A stretch of DNA of 64,000 bases, from NCBI GenBank assembly GCA_041740995.1, contig JBGSKY010000116.1, positions 1 through 64,000 on the forward strand, read 5' to 3'. This document shows positions 47,461 to 56,568 of the stretch, one piece after another (position 1 is the stretch's first letter; the number at the start of each line of letters is the position of its first letter). The DNA is from JBGSKY01 sp041740995. GTDB taxonomy: Bacteria; Planctomycetota; Planctomycetia; Pirellulales; Pirellulaceae. The notes under the pieces were generated by a model that was not told the origin of the DNA, ran no database searches, and saw only the letters and a program-made list of their open reading frames with translations. The position numbers and the translations under genes were made by a program.

Positions 47461-48507
47461 CTAGCCGCCGATCCATCGGTCGACTAGTTTTCTAGCAACC
47501 GAAGGATCTTCGGTCCCAGAAACGATCATCCTTCCGTCAGCGAAGATCGTAATTTCGTGCTCGGCGAATGCCAGTCGAGCAAAAAACGGATTAACCGTCA
47601 CATTGCCGTCCACAAACTGGTCCGCGATTTTTTTCAGATTCACCCCTGTCGCTCGTGGACTGCTCAACTGAACTGCATTGCGACCGCAGAGGACTTTGGA
47701 TTCGCGAGCCAGCGTTCCATCCAAAAAGTCACGGCGACCATTGCCACAGGCTGGACATAACGGACGCAACTTGATTGGGTCCGCCTGAAAGTTTCGAGTC
47801 GATGGATTCCACGTTTCGATCGTCGTCCATTGGCTCGGCATCGACTCTTTCGGTTCCACCAACAACCGAATCGCCAACAGCGCCTGCCAAGCTGCCACAA
47901 TGGCCACCGACGGACCAAGAATGCCAGCCGAATTGCAAGTCTCCAACGCGTCCGGAGGCGGTGGTTCGGGCAAAATGCATCGCAAGCAACATGTTTGATG
48001 TGGGACAATCGCCATCACTTGACCGCTGCTGCCAAGCACGCCGCCGTGGACCCAGGCGATATTGGTTTCCAGGGAAACATCGTTGATCAAATAACGTGTT
48101 TCGAAATTATCCGTTCCATCGAGAATCAAATCGCATCGATCGACAAGCTGCCGAGCGTTCGTGAAAGAGAATTCAACAACTTCGGTTTCGATACGCAATC
48201 CAGGATTGATCTCGACCAGTTTGGCTGCTGCGGCGATCGCTTTCGGACGTCGCTCTATTGCATCAGCATGTGTGAACAACGTCTGACGCGGTAGATTGTC
48301 TTCCTCAACCCAGTCGCGATCGATCAACCGCAACGCTCCAACGCCCGCCCGCGTCAATCGTTCAGCAATCATCGAACCCAGAGCTCCAACGCCGACCACG
48401 GCGACTTTCGCGTCCGCAATCTTTTGCTGTCCAGATTGCTGGATTTTCGGAAAGGCGATCTGGCGACGATACCGCAAGTTGTTTACCGCGCCGTTTGAAT
48501 CGGACAT
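47461..48507 (-). CDS. E1-like adenylyltransferase (ThiF/MoeB/HesA family)
   Basis: A 348-residue enzyme that adenylates the C-terminus of a ubiquitin-like sulfur carrier. The nucleotide loop GVGALG lies at 39-44, DRDWVEEDNLPRQ at 63-75, the first zinc pair C174-x2-C177, a candidate catalytic cysteine at 191 in TCNSAG, and the second zinc pair C251-x2-C254. About 85 extra residues follow the zinc site and resemble a small ThiS-like or substrate-docking domain; no rhodanese domain is present. No thiS or moaD gene is adjacent, so the partner is unknown. It ends a minus-strand pair with the SHOCT gene, 15 bp apart. Confidence 0.92.
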   Translation of the reverse strand: MSDSNGAVNNLRYRRQIAFPKIQQSGQQKIADAKVAVVGVGALGSMIAERLTRAGVGALRLIDRDWVEEDNLPRQTLFTHADAIERRPKAIAAAAKLVEINPGLRIETEVVEFSFTNARQLVDRCDLILDGTDNFETRYLINDVSLETNIAWVHGGVLGSSGQVMAIVPHQTCCLRCILPEPPPPDALETCNSAGILGPSVAIVAAWQALLAIRLLVEPKESMPSQWTTIETWNPSTRNFQADPIKLRPLCPACGNGRRDFLDGTLARESKVLCGRNAVQLSSPRATGVNLKKIADQFVDGNVTVNPFFARLAFAEHEITIFADGRMIVSGTEDPSVARKLVDRWIGG

Positions 48508-48522
48508 TCGTCGACGCTCTTG

Positions 48523-49539
48523 CTAGATTCTCTTTAGAAGCTCAGATTTCTTGGCGTCGAATTCATCATTGGTCAGCACGCCAGCGTCGCGAAGCTTACC
48601 CAGTTTTTCCAGCATCTCAAACGCGTCGCCCGCTGAAACCTGCGGCTTGTTCGACTCGCTCGTGTTGAGCGGGACAGACGAAGAAGGCTGAATCGTGGGT
48701 GCAGTGTTGCTGTTAGAGTTTGACTGATTATTGTTCAACTGGTTATTGGTTGGTGCCGGATTGTTCTGCACAGGATTGTTGTACGAACCGCTTTGCGATT
48801 GGCTTTGGCCGGAATTGTAATTCTGATTCGAATTCGAAGATTGCTGAGAACCGTTCGCGTCCACGTAGACACTTGGTTCGTCGTATTGCGGTTGAGCGGT
48901 CGAAGATGAATTCGAGCCGTTGGAAATTTTGATCTGAGGCAGATCGTATAACCGCACCGTTCCGAACTGGCTGGTGAATCGTAAAGATTGATCACCCGAT
49001 TGCTGCTGTGAAACGCCGCCGATCTGGTGATTGAGAGTATCGTACAGCGTCACCACGCCGTTGATGTTCAGCGCCAATCGATGTGCGTTTGCAAAGTAAG
49101 CATACTGCGTGGAGTTCTGAGCCCCGCTGGAATTTGGCGATCCCAAATCCTCTGGCCACCACGGACCGTTGGCGTAGAGATCCGGTTGCGAGCCGCTCGG
49201 ACCGCTGTATTGCGATTGAAACGATCCCGACGAATTGGTCGACGTCACGGCCGCTTGTCGCGCCGCGTCAGCCAATGCATAACAGATTCCGTCGACTCGC
49301 ATTTTTGCGTTGTGGTTGAACATGTCGCCAACCATGGTCATTCCACCGGACATCCACTGTCCCGAACCGCCCAGCTCGGGATGACTGAATTGTGCCATGC
49401 TGCCGTGCCCATTTTTGAGAGCGGTCCAAAGGCAGCGGACTGCGTCGACGCTGACGCCAAATTGTTGCGCCGTGTTTTGCAGCAGTTGCTCATTCTGCTG
49501 TTGAGCTTGGGAATTAGAGGCGAGCGTATTGCGGGACAT
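48523..49539 (-). CDS. SHOCT-domain protein with Asn/Gln/Ser-rich linker
   Basis: A 338-residue protein. The last ~35 residues (AFEMLEKLGKLRDAGVLTNDEFDAKKSELLKRI) are a SHOCT oligomerisation helix pair. The first ~200 residues form an unrecognised globular domain beginning near NTAQQFGVSVDAVRCLW. Between them lies an Asn/Gln/Ser/Pro-rich low-complexity stretch (about 210-295). There is no signal peptide or membrane helix. It precedes the E1-like gene by 15 bp and is probably co-transcribed with it; no functional link is known. Confidence 0.8.
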   Translation of the reverse strand: MSRNTLASNSQAQQQNEQLLQNTAQQFGVSVDAVRCLWTALKNGHGSMAQFSHPELGGSGQWMSGGMTMVGDMFNHNAKMRVDGICYALADAARQAAVTSTNSSGSFQSQYSGPSGSQPDLYANGPWWPEDLGSPNSSGAQNSTQYAYFANAHRLALNINGVVTLYDTLNHQIGGVSQQQSGDQSLRFTSQFGTVRLYDLPQIKISNGSNSSSTAQPQYDEPSVYVDANGSQQSSNSNQNYNSGQSQSQSGSYNNPVQNNPAPTNNQLNNNQSNSNSNTAPTIQPSSSVPLNTSESNKPQVSAGDAFEMLEKLGKLRDAGVLTNDEFDAKKSELLKRI

Positions 49540-51412
49540 GGTCTTTGCCGTTCAAGATTGAAATTGAGTTCTGAGTAAGCTTGAAGTTTCCGTCGATTAA
49601 CTCCCCTCGTCAACCTAAAAACGTTCACGACGGGTCCGAATGTGAATCGTTTCAAGAAAACCCTACACGCCAGCCTAAAATGCAACTTCTTTGCCCGCGC
49701 CAGAACCGCCATAGTGACACCTTGCTTTGATGCGTCAGCATCGAGCTGAATCCAAATTCTTCGTTCCAGTCCTTGCTTCAGCGCGATCCTTCTCAAATTT
49801 TCGCGAAATCGGTTGCATACAGTCAACGATACGCGTTAAATCGCAAATCGAGTTTGTGGCGCACATAATCACGCCATCTGACGGTTTTAAGCATCTTTTA
49901 GTGTTTTCAACTTCTGAAGCTGCTGTTGAAAAACCGCACGCTGAACGATGCAATAAAATTCTGAGTAATCCCATCACGGACGCAACGATCGGTCGAACCG
50001 CTTTATCTCCGTTCCCCGAACTTCCAAACGCAAAATTGTCGACTCCAAAATCCATCCCTGACTTCGGATGCTTGGACCTTTCCAAGCTAGCTGGTCTTTT
50101 TTGATTTTGATCGAACTGGTGCGCTTAGCTCGTCCTATGATTCATCGAACTGTTTTTCCTCTTTGGATATACGCGTTTGAAAACTCAGTTAATCGATCGT
50201 TTGCTTGAATGCGTTCGCAAACCTAACTGAATCTCGCAGGTAGCAGAAACGACATCGTAGGTAAGCCACGTTTTTCCCCGGTAGCTGTTCGTGAAATTCC
50301 ACCGGAGCTCACAGCTTCGTTACAATCGCAATGTGGATTTTGCTTCGAGTGCATGCCTCTTTATTCGCTTCACAAGGTTGTCGTAAACGGCGACGCAATA
50401 AATGTTTTGGCATAGCCGTCTGCTACATGGCTTTGATTGAGTTCATCCAGCCAAGATCGCAAAGGTCGAGTTCTTTCGCCTTTCGCGCGTTAATTGCATT
50501 AGGATCGTATTCCCAAGCTGCGGTTAAGCCCAACGATCTTTGCCCAGCAATTGGACCGGAATGCACTGCAGAAATTACAAGAACACGATTTACGACAAGT
50601 GCCGTATATTCCTCTGCTGCGATGAAGAATGCCAAGCAGTTGGCGAACGTGCGCAAATTGTCATCTCCAAGTTTCGATCCAGAACATTACGTTGAACATT
50701 GGGCAGCACTTAAGTAACAACTGTGAATATGGTCAATCACAGACGCTGGCTGTATCGAGTTGAACCCATGCATTCAAATCGGTCAGAATCTTTCGTAATT
50801 ACTAAGCTCCCTAAATTCTTCCGGACCGTTAAAGTCAATTCGGATTTGGTTGGTGCGATCGTCTGCGAGCGGACGCACGATCGAAAATTTGCTGGAAGCC
50901 AAGTCGAACTCGCGCAGCTCGGAAACTGAACCAACTCGTAAAATCGGCATTGAAAAATCAGCTCCGTTACGACGGATAACCGTCGCCTTCATCCCATTGT
51001 CTAACTCGACAAGCGAATTGTCGATCCCGAACGCATAATCGAGCTGCATATTGATAGCTCCAGAAGGTTTCGTAACTTTGGAAGCACGCGAATTAGCAAT
51101 TGAAATGACGAGTAGCAAGTGAGACTAAAGCAAGATCGAGCGCTATATGCAAATTAAGCAGAGAATTGCGCATTGGTTGCGCGTTGCTAACGAAATTTCG
51201 AAGCAGGAATCGCAATTGACGAGTTAAAATTTTTCGAGGCCATCTGCTTCGAAGAATTGCATGCTCAGTCAATCAGGGTTGCGATTCGAATGGACAGATA
51301 ACTTCTGGCATTGCATGGGATGTCCCAGCGAGCGAGCAGGAGCCAGGTCGATTAGAAATTGCGCTGAGCCGACTGCGTCCGCCGAACGTTAGGTAAGTCG
51401 ATGAAGGCTTAA
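49540..51412. other. Gene-poor 1.9-kb region, possible decayed genes
   Basis: No frame here has clear coding character except a weak candidate at 50783-51049 (minus). Open frames at 49735-50085 (minus), 49727-50104 (plus), 50331-50717 (plus) and 50423-50656 (minus) overlap each other on opposite strands and show no conserved motif. Base composition is more AT-rich than in neighbouring genes. This looks like degraded coding sequence or non-coding DNA; no terminal repeats or transposase remnants were seen. Confidence 0.5.
50783..51049 (-). CDS. Possible small protein or gene fragment, unknown
   Basis: 88 residues from ATG 51049 (MQLDYAFGIDNSLVELD). The frame is open to a TTG at 51118, adding a short hydrophobic stretch (LLVISIANS). 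The composition is protein-like, with alternating charged and hydrophobic residues, but I recognise no family and it could be the 3' remnant of a longer gene whose beginning has decayed. No ribosome-binding site is evident. Confidence 0.35.
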   Translation of the reverse strand: MQLDYAFGIDNSLVELDNGMKATVIRRNGADFSMPILRVGSVSELREFDLASSKFSIVRPLADDRTNQIRIDFNGPEEFRELSNYERF

Positions 51413-52384
51413 CTATGGGAGCTGGACTGGTGGCTGTTGGCCGTTGTTAGAAGCTGGAATCGCTTGAGTCTGGGCACGCTCGCCAGCGTATTGAGAAGCT
51501 TTTTCTGGACGTTCACCGCGCTGAAAAACATATTCCGAACGATGGTCCAAGCCGTTGATAGGATCGACAATCACCGGCTCAGGTTCGACTTTACGAGGCC
51601 CTCCAAGCACGTTCATTAATCGGCGGCCAGCAAATCTCGGAGACGCGTAAATCGTTCCGCTTTGAAATGGTCCAATGCCTAATAGCCATGAGTCGCGAGC
51701 GTTCGAACCTGCTTGAGCAATTCCCGATTGCCAATAAGGTTCCATCGTGACTCGGTCATAGGCAAAGAGCGCGACTTTAGCGGCCGACGTCTTTTGCTCC
51801 TTCTTTGCAATCGCCAATTCCGGGATCGTCGGAACCGACGGTGCTCCGGCAATCAATCCAGTCGCGGAGCCGATATTTGTGGCTGGAATTCCGTAGATGA
51901 TGCTGTGCGCATCGCTGCCCAGTGCCCCAAGTCGCATTTCAACGACCAAATCCGCATCGTCGCGTTTTTCGACGAGCAAACAGCCGGCCGCTACCAGTTG
52001 TTGCCGGATAGCGCTGATAACATAGTCAGCGTTGACCAACATGCTATTCGTTGCGCCGGACTGCTTCGACTTGCCACCCTCTTCGGCATAGTGTGCGTCG
52101 AGATACACACGATTTCCGCTGAGCGGACGGAAGTCGATTTTCGTAATCGTGGAATCCACTGCATCGGAAAGCAAAAGTTGCTCAGTCGCGGTGTAAGTCT
52201 TCGTTGTACCGCAACCAACAATCGCCATCCATGCAGCACCGATCAGCATGGCCAACGTACGATTCCGCAAGGCTTGCGCTGCTGGGCAGTTGCTGCATTG
52301 TCGATGCAACGGTGTTGCGGACGTCGTTGATTTTCGACCGACGACACGTTTAAGAAAGTGTGCGAAATTTGACAAAAATTCCAT
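51413..52384 (-). CDS. Lipoprotein of unknown function (DUF6655-like)
   Basis: A 323-residue protein. A hydrophobic segment ending in the lipobox IVGC (Cys at about 58) is followed by GTTKTYTATEQLLLSDAVDS, a start I associate with a planctomycete lipoprotein family. The mature part begins with a predicted alpha/beta domain (ADYVISAIRQQLVAAGCLLVEKRDDADLVVEMRLG) resembling small outer-membrane lipoproteins. The C-terminus is Pro/Gln-rich. The lipobox is ~55 residues from the chosen ATG, so an internal start near residue 45 (MLIGAAWMAIVGC) is likely. Confidence 0.75.
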   Translation of the reverse strand: MEFLSNFAHFLKRVVGRKSTTSATPLHRQCSNCPAAQALRNRTLAMLIGAAWMAIVGCGTTKTYTATEQLLLSDAVDSTITKIDFRPLSGNRVYLDAHYAEEGGKSKQSGATNSMLVNADYVISAIRQQLVAAGCLLVEKRDDADLVVEMRLGALGSDAHSIIYGIPATNIGSATGLIAGAPSVPTIPELAIAKKEQKTSAAKVALFAYDRVTMEPYWQSGIAQAGSNARDSWLLGIGPFQSGTIYASPRFAGRRLMNVLGGPRKVEPEPVIVDPINGLDHRSEYVFQRGERPEKASQYAGERAQTQAIPASNNGQQPPVQLP

Positions 52385-52609
52385 GCTTCCTGCTGTTTAG
52401 GCAAACTCTAACGATTATTCCTGCCGATAGCTTAGTTGGTCCGTCCGCCTGAACGAAAGATCGAATTGGATCCATTTGGAGATTTGATTGTCGATCGATC
52501 TAGCGTCACCGGTATCAAAGTTCTAGCATCCTTAGTCATTGAACCGGAAGTTCAGTGATTTCCGTCAACACTGCGTTGGCGGCGCGTGGTATTCCTGGAG
52601 GAGTTCGTT

Positions 52610-53971
52610 GTGCAAACCATAAAAACGGCCGTCGTTGTTGTCCTGCTCATGGTCATTTTGTACGGTGCATTCGTTGCAATGAATGGCCCCGAAACCGAAT
52701 TGCCGCCAGATCTAGAAGATATGATTGCGATGGGACCAGATTTTGGTCTCGAGCCGCCAAGTTCCGGGCCCATGACGGCCTCGCCGACGAGTTCGAGCAA
52801 CACCAGCGTCGCACCGACGGCCCCGGCTTCGGATTCACCTTTTGCGATGTGGCCAGGCGCGACCAATGGCAGCAGTGCTCCCGCTATCACCAGCCCATCA
52901 AGCACGGCAACGGTAACGAAGATCACAGACAAAACCGCGACCACCAAGCCTGAAACGGCTTCGATCGCTGCGCCATCACCGTCGCTGCTTCTTCCGCCAA
53001 GCGGGTCAACAACCGAGCCGGCCAAGCTGACGAGCGCACCGAAGGCACCAGAAATTCCTCCGATGCCCGACAAGCCTGCCGCCGACCCTTGGATTACAAC
53101 GCTACAGAACACCGTTGGCGGTCCGCAGACCGAAGCCAATAAAACTCTCGCGACGTCAGCGATACCGAAGTCAGATTCGCCAGTCATGACATCGTTGTCT
53201 GACACCAAGCCCGCAACGACAAGCTCGGCAATCAAGCCGACTGGTTCAAGTGAATTTTCGCTGACCAGCCAGTCGTACGAGAACGCAAAGAAAGTCGCCT
53301 TGGAGCAATCGGAGAAAGGCAAGCTGAAGGATGCGCTGCAAACATTGAGCGTCTTTTATAACTCGCCAGAATTGACGAGCGGCCAGAGCAGCGACTTGCT
53401 GGACATCTTGGACGCACTGGCTTTCGAAGTGATCTATTCGCGACGACACTTGATCGAGCCACCATACGTTCTGGCTCCCAATGAAAAGCTGCAAGACGTT
53501 GCGAAGTCGCTTGAAGTTCCACTCGAACTGTTGGCCAAGATTAACGGCATCAACGATTCGCAAAATGTAATGCCTGGGACAAAGTTGAAGGTCTTCAAAG
53601 GACCGTTTCGCTCCGAAGTCGATGTCAGCGACCGAGAGCTGACGTTGTTCCTTGGTGAGATGTATGCCGGTCGTTTCCCGATCAGCACCGGCAAGGATCC
53701 AGAACCGCGCGAAGGCGTCTTCCAGGTTGTCGATAAGCAAACCGATCGTAACTATTACGGACCTGGCGGAATTCAAATCGATGGCAAGGATCCACGCAAT
53801 CCTTACGGCGGTTTGTGGCTCGACCTCGGCCAACAATTGAGTATCCACGGAACGCCAGCCAATCCAGCCGGCGACACCAATACTCTCGGTTGCATCAGTC
53901 TTTCGCCGATCGATGCCCGGGACGTCTTTACGATGCTCAGCCGTGGTTCGCAAGTCACGATCAAACGCTAG
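52610..53971 (+). CDS. LysM and L,D-transpeptidase (YkuD) protein
   Basis: A 453-residue enzyme that cross-links or remodels peptidoglycan through 3-3 bonds or anchors proteins. An N-terminal membrane helix (about 3-22) is followed by ~190 residues rich in Pro/Thr/Ala/Ser, a helical region, a LysM-like cell-wall module (about 285-330: DVAKSLEVPLELLAKINGIN) and the YkuD domain. The catalytic His413 (IHG) and Cys428 (LGCIS) are intact. The start is a GTG at 52610 with GGAGGAG just upstream; the longer frame from 52586 lacks a site. pyrE follows after 12 bp, so the genes probably share a transcript. Confidence 0.93.
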   Translation: MQTIKTAVVVVLLMVILYGAFVAMNGPETELPPDLEDMIAMGPDFGLEPPSSGPMTASPTSSSNTSVAPTAPASDSPFAMWPGATNGSSAPAITSPSSTATVTKITDKTATTKPETASIAAPSPSLLLPPSGSTTEPAKLTSAPKAPEIPPMPDKPAADPWITTLQNTVGGPQTEANKTLATSAIPKSDSPVMTSLSDTKPATTSSAIKPTGSSEFSLTSQSYENAKKVALEQSEKGKLKDALQTLSVFYNSPELTSGQSSDLLDILDALAFEVIYSRRHLIEPPYVLAPNEKLQDVAKSLEVPLELLAKINGINDSQNVMPGTKLKVFKGPFRSEVDVSDRELTLFLGEMYAGRFPISTGKDPEPREGVFQVVDKQTDRNYYGPGGIQIDGKDPRNPYGGLWLDLGQQLSIHGTPANPAGDTNTLGCISLSPIDARDVFTMLSRGSQVTIKR

Positions 53972-53983
53972 AATATCGGCATC

Positions 53984-54550
53984 ATGCCGAATTCAAACTA
54001 CGACCAAGATCATTTGACCACGCTGGTTCGCCAACATGCTTTGCAGTTCGGCGACTTTACTCTTGCCAGCGGCAAGAAGGCCAGCTTCTATCTCGACTGC
54101 CGATTGGTAACGTTGCATCCGCAGGGTGCCAATCAAATCGCCCTGGGAATGTTACAAAGATTGAGCGAAGGCGTCTTCGGCGACTTCCCTGACGCGATCG
54201 GCGGCATGTCGATCGGCGCCGACCCCGTCACTGCCGCCTGCGTTATGCTTGCTGGCCAGCGCGATATCGATCTACGCGGGTTCATGGTCCGTAAAGAATC
54301 CAAGCAGCACGGAATGGGCAAGCAAGTCGAAGGTCCAGTCGCTGCTGGAATGCGATGCGTTGTGGTGGAAGATGTCGTAACAACCGGCGGCAGCGCGATA
54401 CAAGCAATCGATGCTGTTGAAAAAATGGGGATGCAAGTCATCGGCGTCATGGCCGTCCTTGATCGACTCGACGGCGGTCGTGATGCGATCGCCGCGCGTG
54501 GTTTCGAACTTGTTTCGCTGCTCTCGCTGGCCGATCTTGACCTTGCATAA
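53984..54550 (+). CDS. pyrE: Orotate phosphoribosyltransferase
   Basis: Joins orotate and PRPP to OMP in pyrimidine synthesis. The 188-residue chain has FTLASGKKASFYLDCRLV at the start and the PRPP motif VVVEDVVTTGGSA (about 126-138). Length is typical of the short bacterial form. It lies 12 bp after the L,D-transpeptidase gene. No other pyr gene is in the window. Confidence 0.97.
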   Translation: MPNSNYDQDHLTTLVRQHALQFGDFTLASGKKASFYLDCRLVTLHPQGANQIALGMLQRLSEGVFGDFPDAIGGMSIGADPVTAACVMLAGQRDIDLRGFMVRKESKQHGMGKQVEGPVAAGMRCVVVEDVVTTGGSAIQAIDAVEKMGMQVIGVMAVLDRLDGGRDAIAARGFELVSLLSLADLDLA

Positions 54551-54609
54551 CTCCGCCCGGTAAACCAGAGTGACTTTGTTTGCTTGGATTACCGCGAAGG
54601 AATGGTTGC

Positions 54610-55335
54610 TTGGAAAGTTCGCTGCATCGCCAGATCAAATCGCTCGTGGCTCGTGATCCACAATCAATCGAAGTTCCGCTCGACGGCTATCGTATCGACG
54701 CAATTGATGCAGAAGGTCGATTTGTGGAAGTCCAATTCGCGTCGCTGGGCGCTTTGCGAAACAAAGTCTTGCAACTGCGAGGCGCGCACTCTCTGCGTAT
54801 CATCAAACCGATTGTGGTTGGTAAACGCATTGTTAATCTGAATCCAATTGATCACTCCGTTATAAGCAGTCGTAAGAGCCCGAAGAAATTCGATCGTCTG
54901 ACGATTTTTTCAGAATTGATGCACTTTACAAAGTGCTTTCCGCATTCAAATGTTTGCATCGACGTGTGGCAAGTGCACGTTCTTGAAAAACGTCTAGCGA
55001 AAAAGAAGCATCGTTTTCGGCGCAAAAACTACACCCTTCACGACCAAGAACTAGTGTCGGTGGAAAACCAAACCGAGCTTCGAACGCCGTCGGACTTGGC
55101 GAATCTATTGCAGCTACCAAACATTGACGATTCGACGTTTTGTACAAAGCTTCTTGCAGAGCAATTGGGGATTCAACGCTGGCTAGCGCAACAAATTGCG
55201 TATGTCTTGGATCGATGCCAGGCCGTTGAACGCGTCGGCAAGAGCGGCAACGCTCATCTTTACCGTTGGACCGAAAATGTCTTGCATCCGTGTCGCCCAC
55301 AGATAAAACGTCGCCGGGCAAAAAGAGCTGCGTAA
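54610..55335 (+). CDS. PD-(D/E)XK nuclease-like protein with C-terminal helical domain
   Basis: A 241-residue protein. The N-terminal domain has the restriction-endonuclease-like pattern D30 (GYRIDAI), E40-x-Q42 (FVEVQ) and K52 (RNK), followed by strands LRIIKPIVVGKRIV. The Gln in place of Lys in the second motif is seen in some active and some degenerate members. The C-terminal ~70 residues look like a winged helix (LANLLQL.., LAEQLGIQRWLAQQIAYVL), then a basic tail. Start: TTG at 54610 with GAAGGA 9 bases upstream; the frame opens at another TTG at 54580. It follows pyrE by 59 bp. DNA or RNA cleavage is inferred only. Confidence 0.7.
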   Translation: MESSLHRQIKSLVARDPQSIEVPLDGYRIDAIDAEGRFVEVQFASLGALRNKVLQLRGAHSLRIIKPIVVGKRIVNLNPIDHSVISSRKSPKKFDRLTIFSELMHFTKCFPHSNVCIDVWQVHVLEKRLAKKKHRFRRKNYTLHDQELVSVENQTELRTPSDLANLLQLPNIDDSTFCTKLLAEQLGIQRWLAQQIAYVLDRCQAVERVGKSGNAHLYRWTENVLHPCRPQIKRRRAKRAA

Positions 55336-55438
55336 TATAGGTGGTTCGACCCCAATAAACATTCAGCTAATCGACCTCGCCACAACTCGCAGATTTCATT
55401 CAGAGCGAAGCCAGATCAAACTGCTCAAACTTGCACAC

Positions 55439-55801
55439 TCACGACAGTTCTCCCAAAGCATTCATGTCCCGCAGCTTCTCGCGGCATTGAGGACAACTGG
55501 AGATGTGTTGGCGAATTTGATTTTTTGTCGGCCCGTCCAGCTCGCCAGCCAGCAATTTGCCGCTCAGAGACGCGACTTGCGAACAGGTGATTCCGCCGTA
55601 ATCCATTTCAGTCATCGAGCGTAAAAACCAAAGCGCCCCAATCGCAGCACCGCCGCCACAGGCTGTAGTTGTCGCGATAGCGGTTAAGAAACGTCGCCGA
55701 TTCTGACGGGCTTTCAGTTGCTGGACTAAATCGATGACCTCACGGTCTGCAGACTTCCAACGATATACGGCGTCAGTTGGTTTCTTGGATTGTTCGATCA
55801 T
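55439..55801 (-). CDS. Small membrane protein with zinc-finger (zf-HC2-like) domain
   Basis: 120 residues. A basic N-terminus with a twin-arginine-like RRRFL (35-39) leads into one membrane helix (about 38-60). C73..H99-x3-C103-x2-C106 after it matches the zinc domain of anti-sigma factors. By the positive-inside rule that domain would be outside the cytoplasm, opposite to classic anti-sigma factors. The gene follows the Crp/Fnr gene by 14 bp and no sigma factor gene is near. A redox or metal sensor function is possible; so is a maturation or electron-transfer role. Confidence 0.75.
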   Translation of the reverse strand: MIEQSKKPTDAVYRWKSADREVIDLVQQLKARQNRRRFLTAIATTTACGGGAAIGALWFLRSMTEMDYGGITCSQVASLSGKLLAGELDGPTKNQIRQHISSCPQCREKLRDMNALGELS

Positions 55802-55815
55802 AATACGAGATCAGT

Positions 55816-56568
55816 TTAGTTGATGACTTGTCGTGTTCGAATTGGTGCCGCCTGGGTCGGCGGAATGTTCATGGAAGAATTTGCAAGCTGGCCAGCGGCT
55901 CGCAGGGCCGGCAAATCTGGGACGCTAACGCGCTGGCGTTGTATGTTGACTAAGCCTTCGTTTTGCAATTGTCCTAGTGTTGCTGTAACAGTCTCGCGGC
56001 TCAGTCCAATCAGATTGGCGAGTTCTTGGTGCGACAGCGGAAATCGAATAGCGAACTGCGTGCCGTTTTGTTGTCCGTGCATATCAATCAACTCTGCTAG
56101 GATGAAAATCAATCGTTCTCGGCTCGATAAAAACAAAATCTGTCGCAGGCGTGCTTCAATCCGTTGGCGTCGCAAACCGATCAGCTTGGTAATCGACAAG
56201 GACAAGTCCGAACGCCCGGCAAGTAATTGCATGAATTCTTCTCGCGGGATGGCAAGTAACGTCGTATCTTCAACCGCTTCAGCGAATTCCTGACGCCGTT
56301 CACCTGACAGCGCCGATAACTCACCGAACAGCTCGCCGGATTCGATAAACGTCAGGATCGTTTCACGACCATCATGATTTACGTCAAAGATCTTTACGCG
56401 GCCGGCCGCCAGAACCAACACATAATCGCCGCTATCGGAAGGCGAATAGACGAGCGTTTTCTTCTTGAACTTTCGTGTCAGCGCAACGCGGTTCAGCTTG
56501 TTCGCTTCGAAATCGGACAGCCGCTCGAAGAGTTTGCACTTTTTGATATACCAAATGTTCGCCGACAT
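55816..56568 (-). CDS. Crp/Fnr-family transcription regulator
   Basis: A 250-residue regulator. It has a cyclic-nucleotide-type beta-roll (about 12-120, with VLAAGRVKIFDVNHDGRETILTF), a dimer helix (about 120-150) and a helix-turn-helix (about 175-203: LSHQELANLIGLSRETVTATLGQL). The beta-roll segment GELFGELSAL approximates the cAMP-binding GELAL but lacks the full RAA motif, so the ligand is uncertain. There is no N-terminal FeS cysteine set, so it is not a classic FNR. A Pro/Ala/Gln-rich tail follows. It is first gene of a pair with the zinc membrane protein. Confidence 0.92.
   Translation of the reverse strand: MSANIWYIKKCKLFERLSDFEANKLNRVALTRKFKKKTLVYSPSDSGDYVLVLAAGRVKIFDVNHDGRETILTFIESGELFGELSALSGERRQEFAEAVEDTTLLAIPREEFMQLLAGRSDLSLSITKLIGLRRQRIEARLRQILFLSSRERLIFILAELIDMHGQQNGTQFAIRFPLSHQELANLIGLSRETVTATLGQLQNEGLVNIQRQRVSVPDLPALRAAGQLANSSMNIPPTQAAPIRTRQVIN

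Noticed and set aside
50331..50717. 128-residue plus-strand frame
   Set aside because: No family, no ribosome-binding site, and it is opposed by a minus-strand frame over the same bases; composition is not coding-like.
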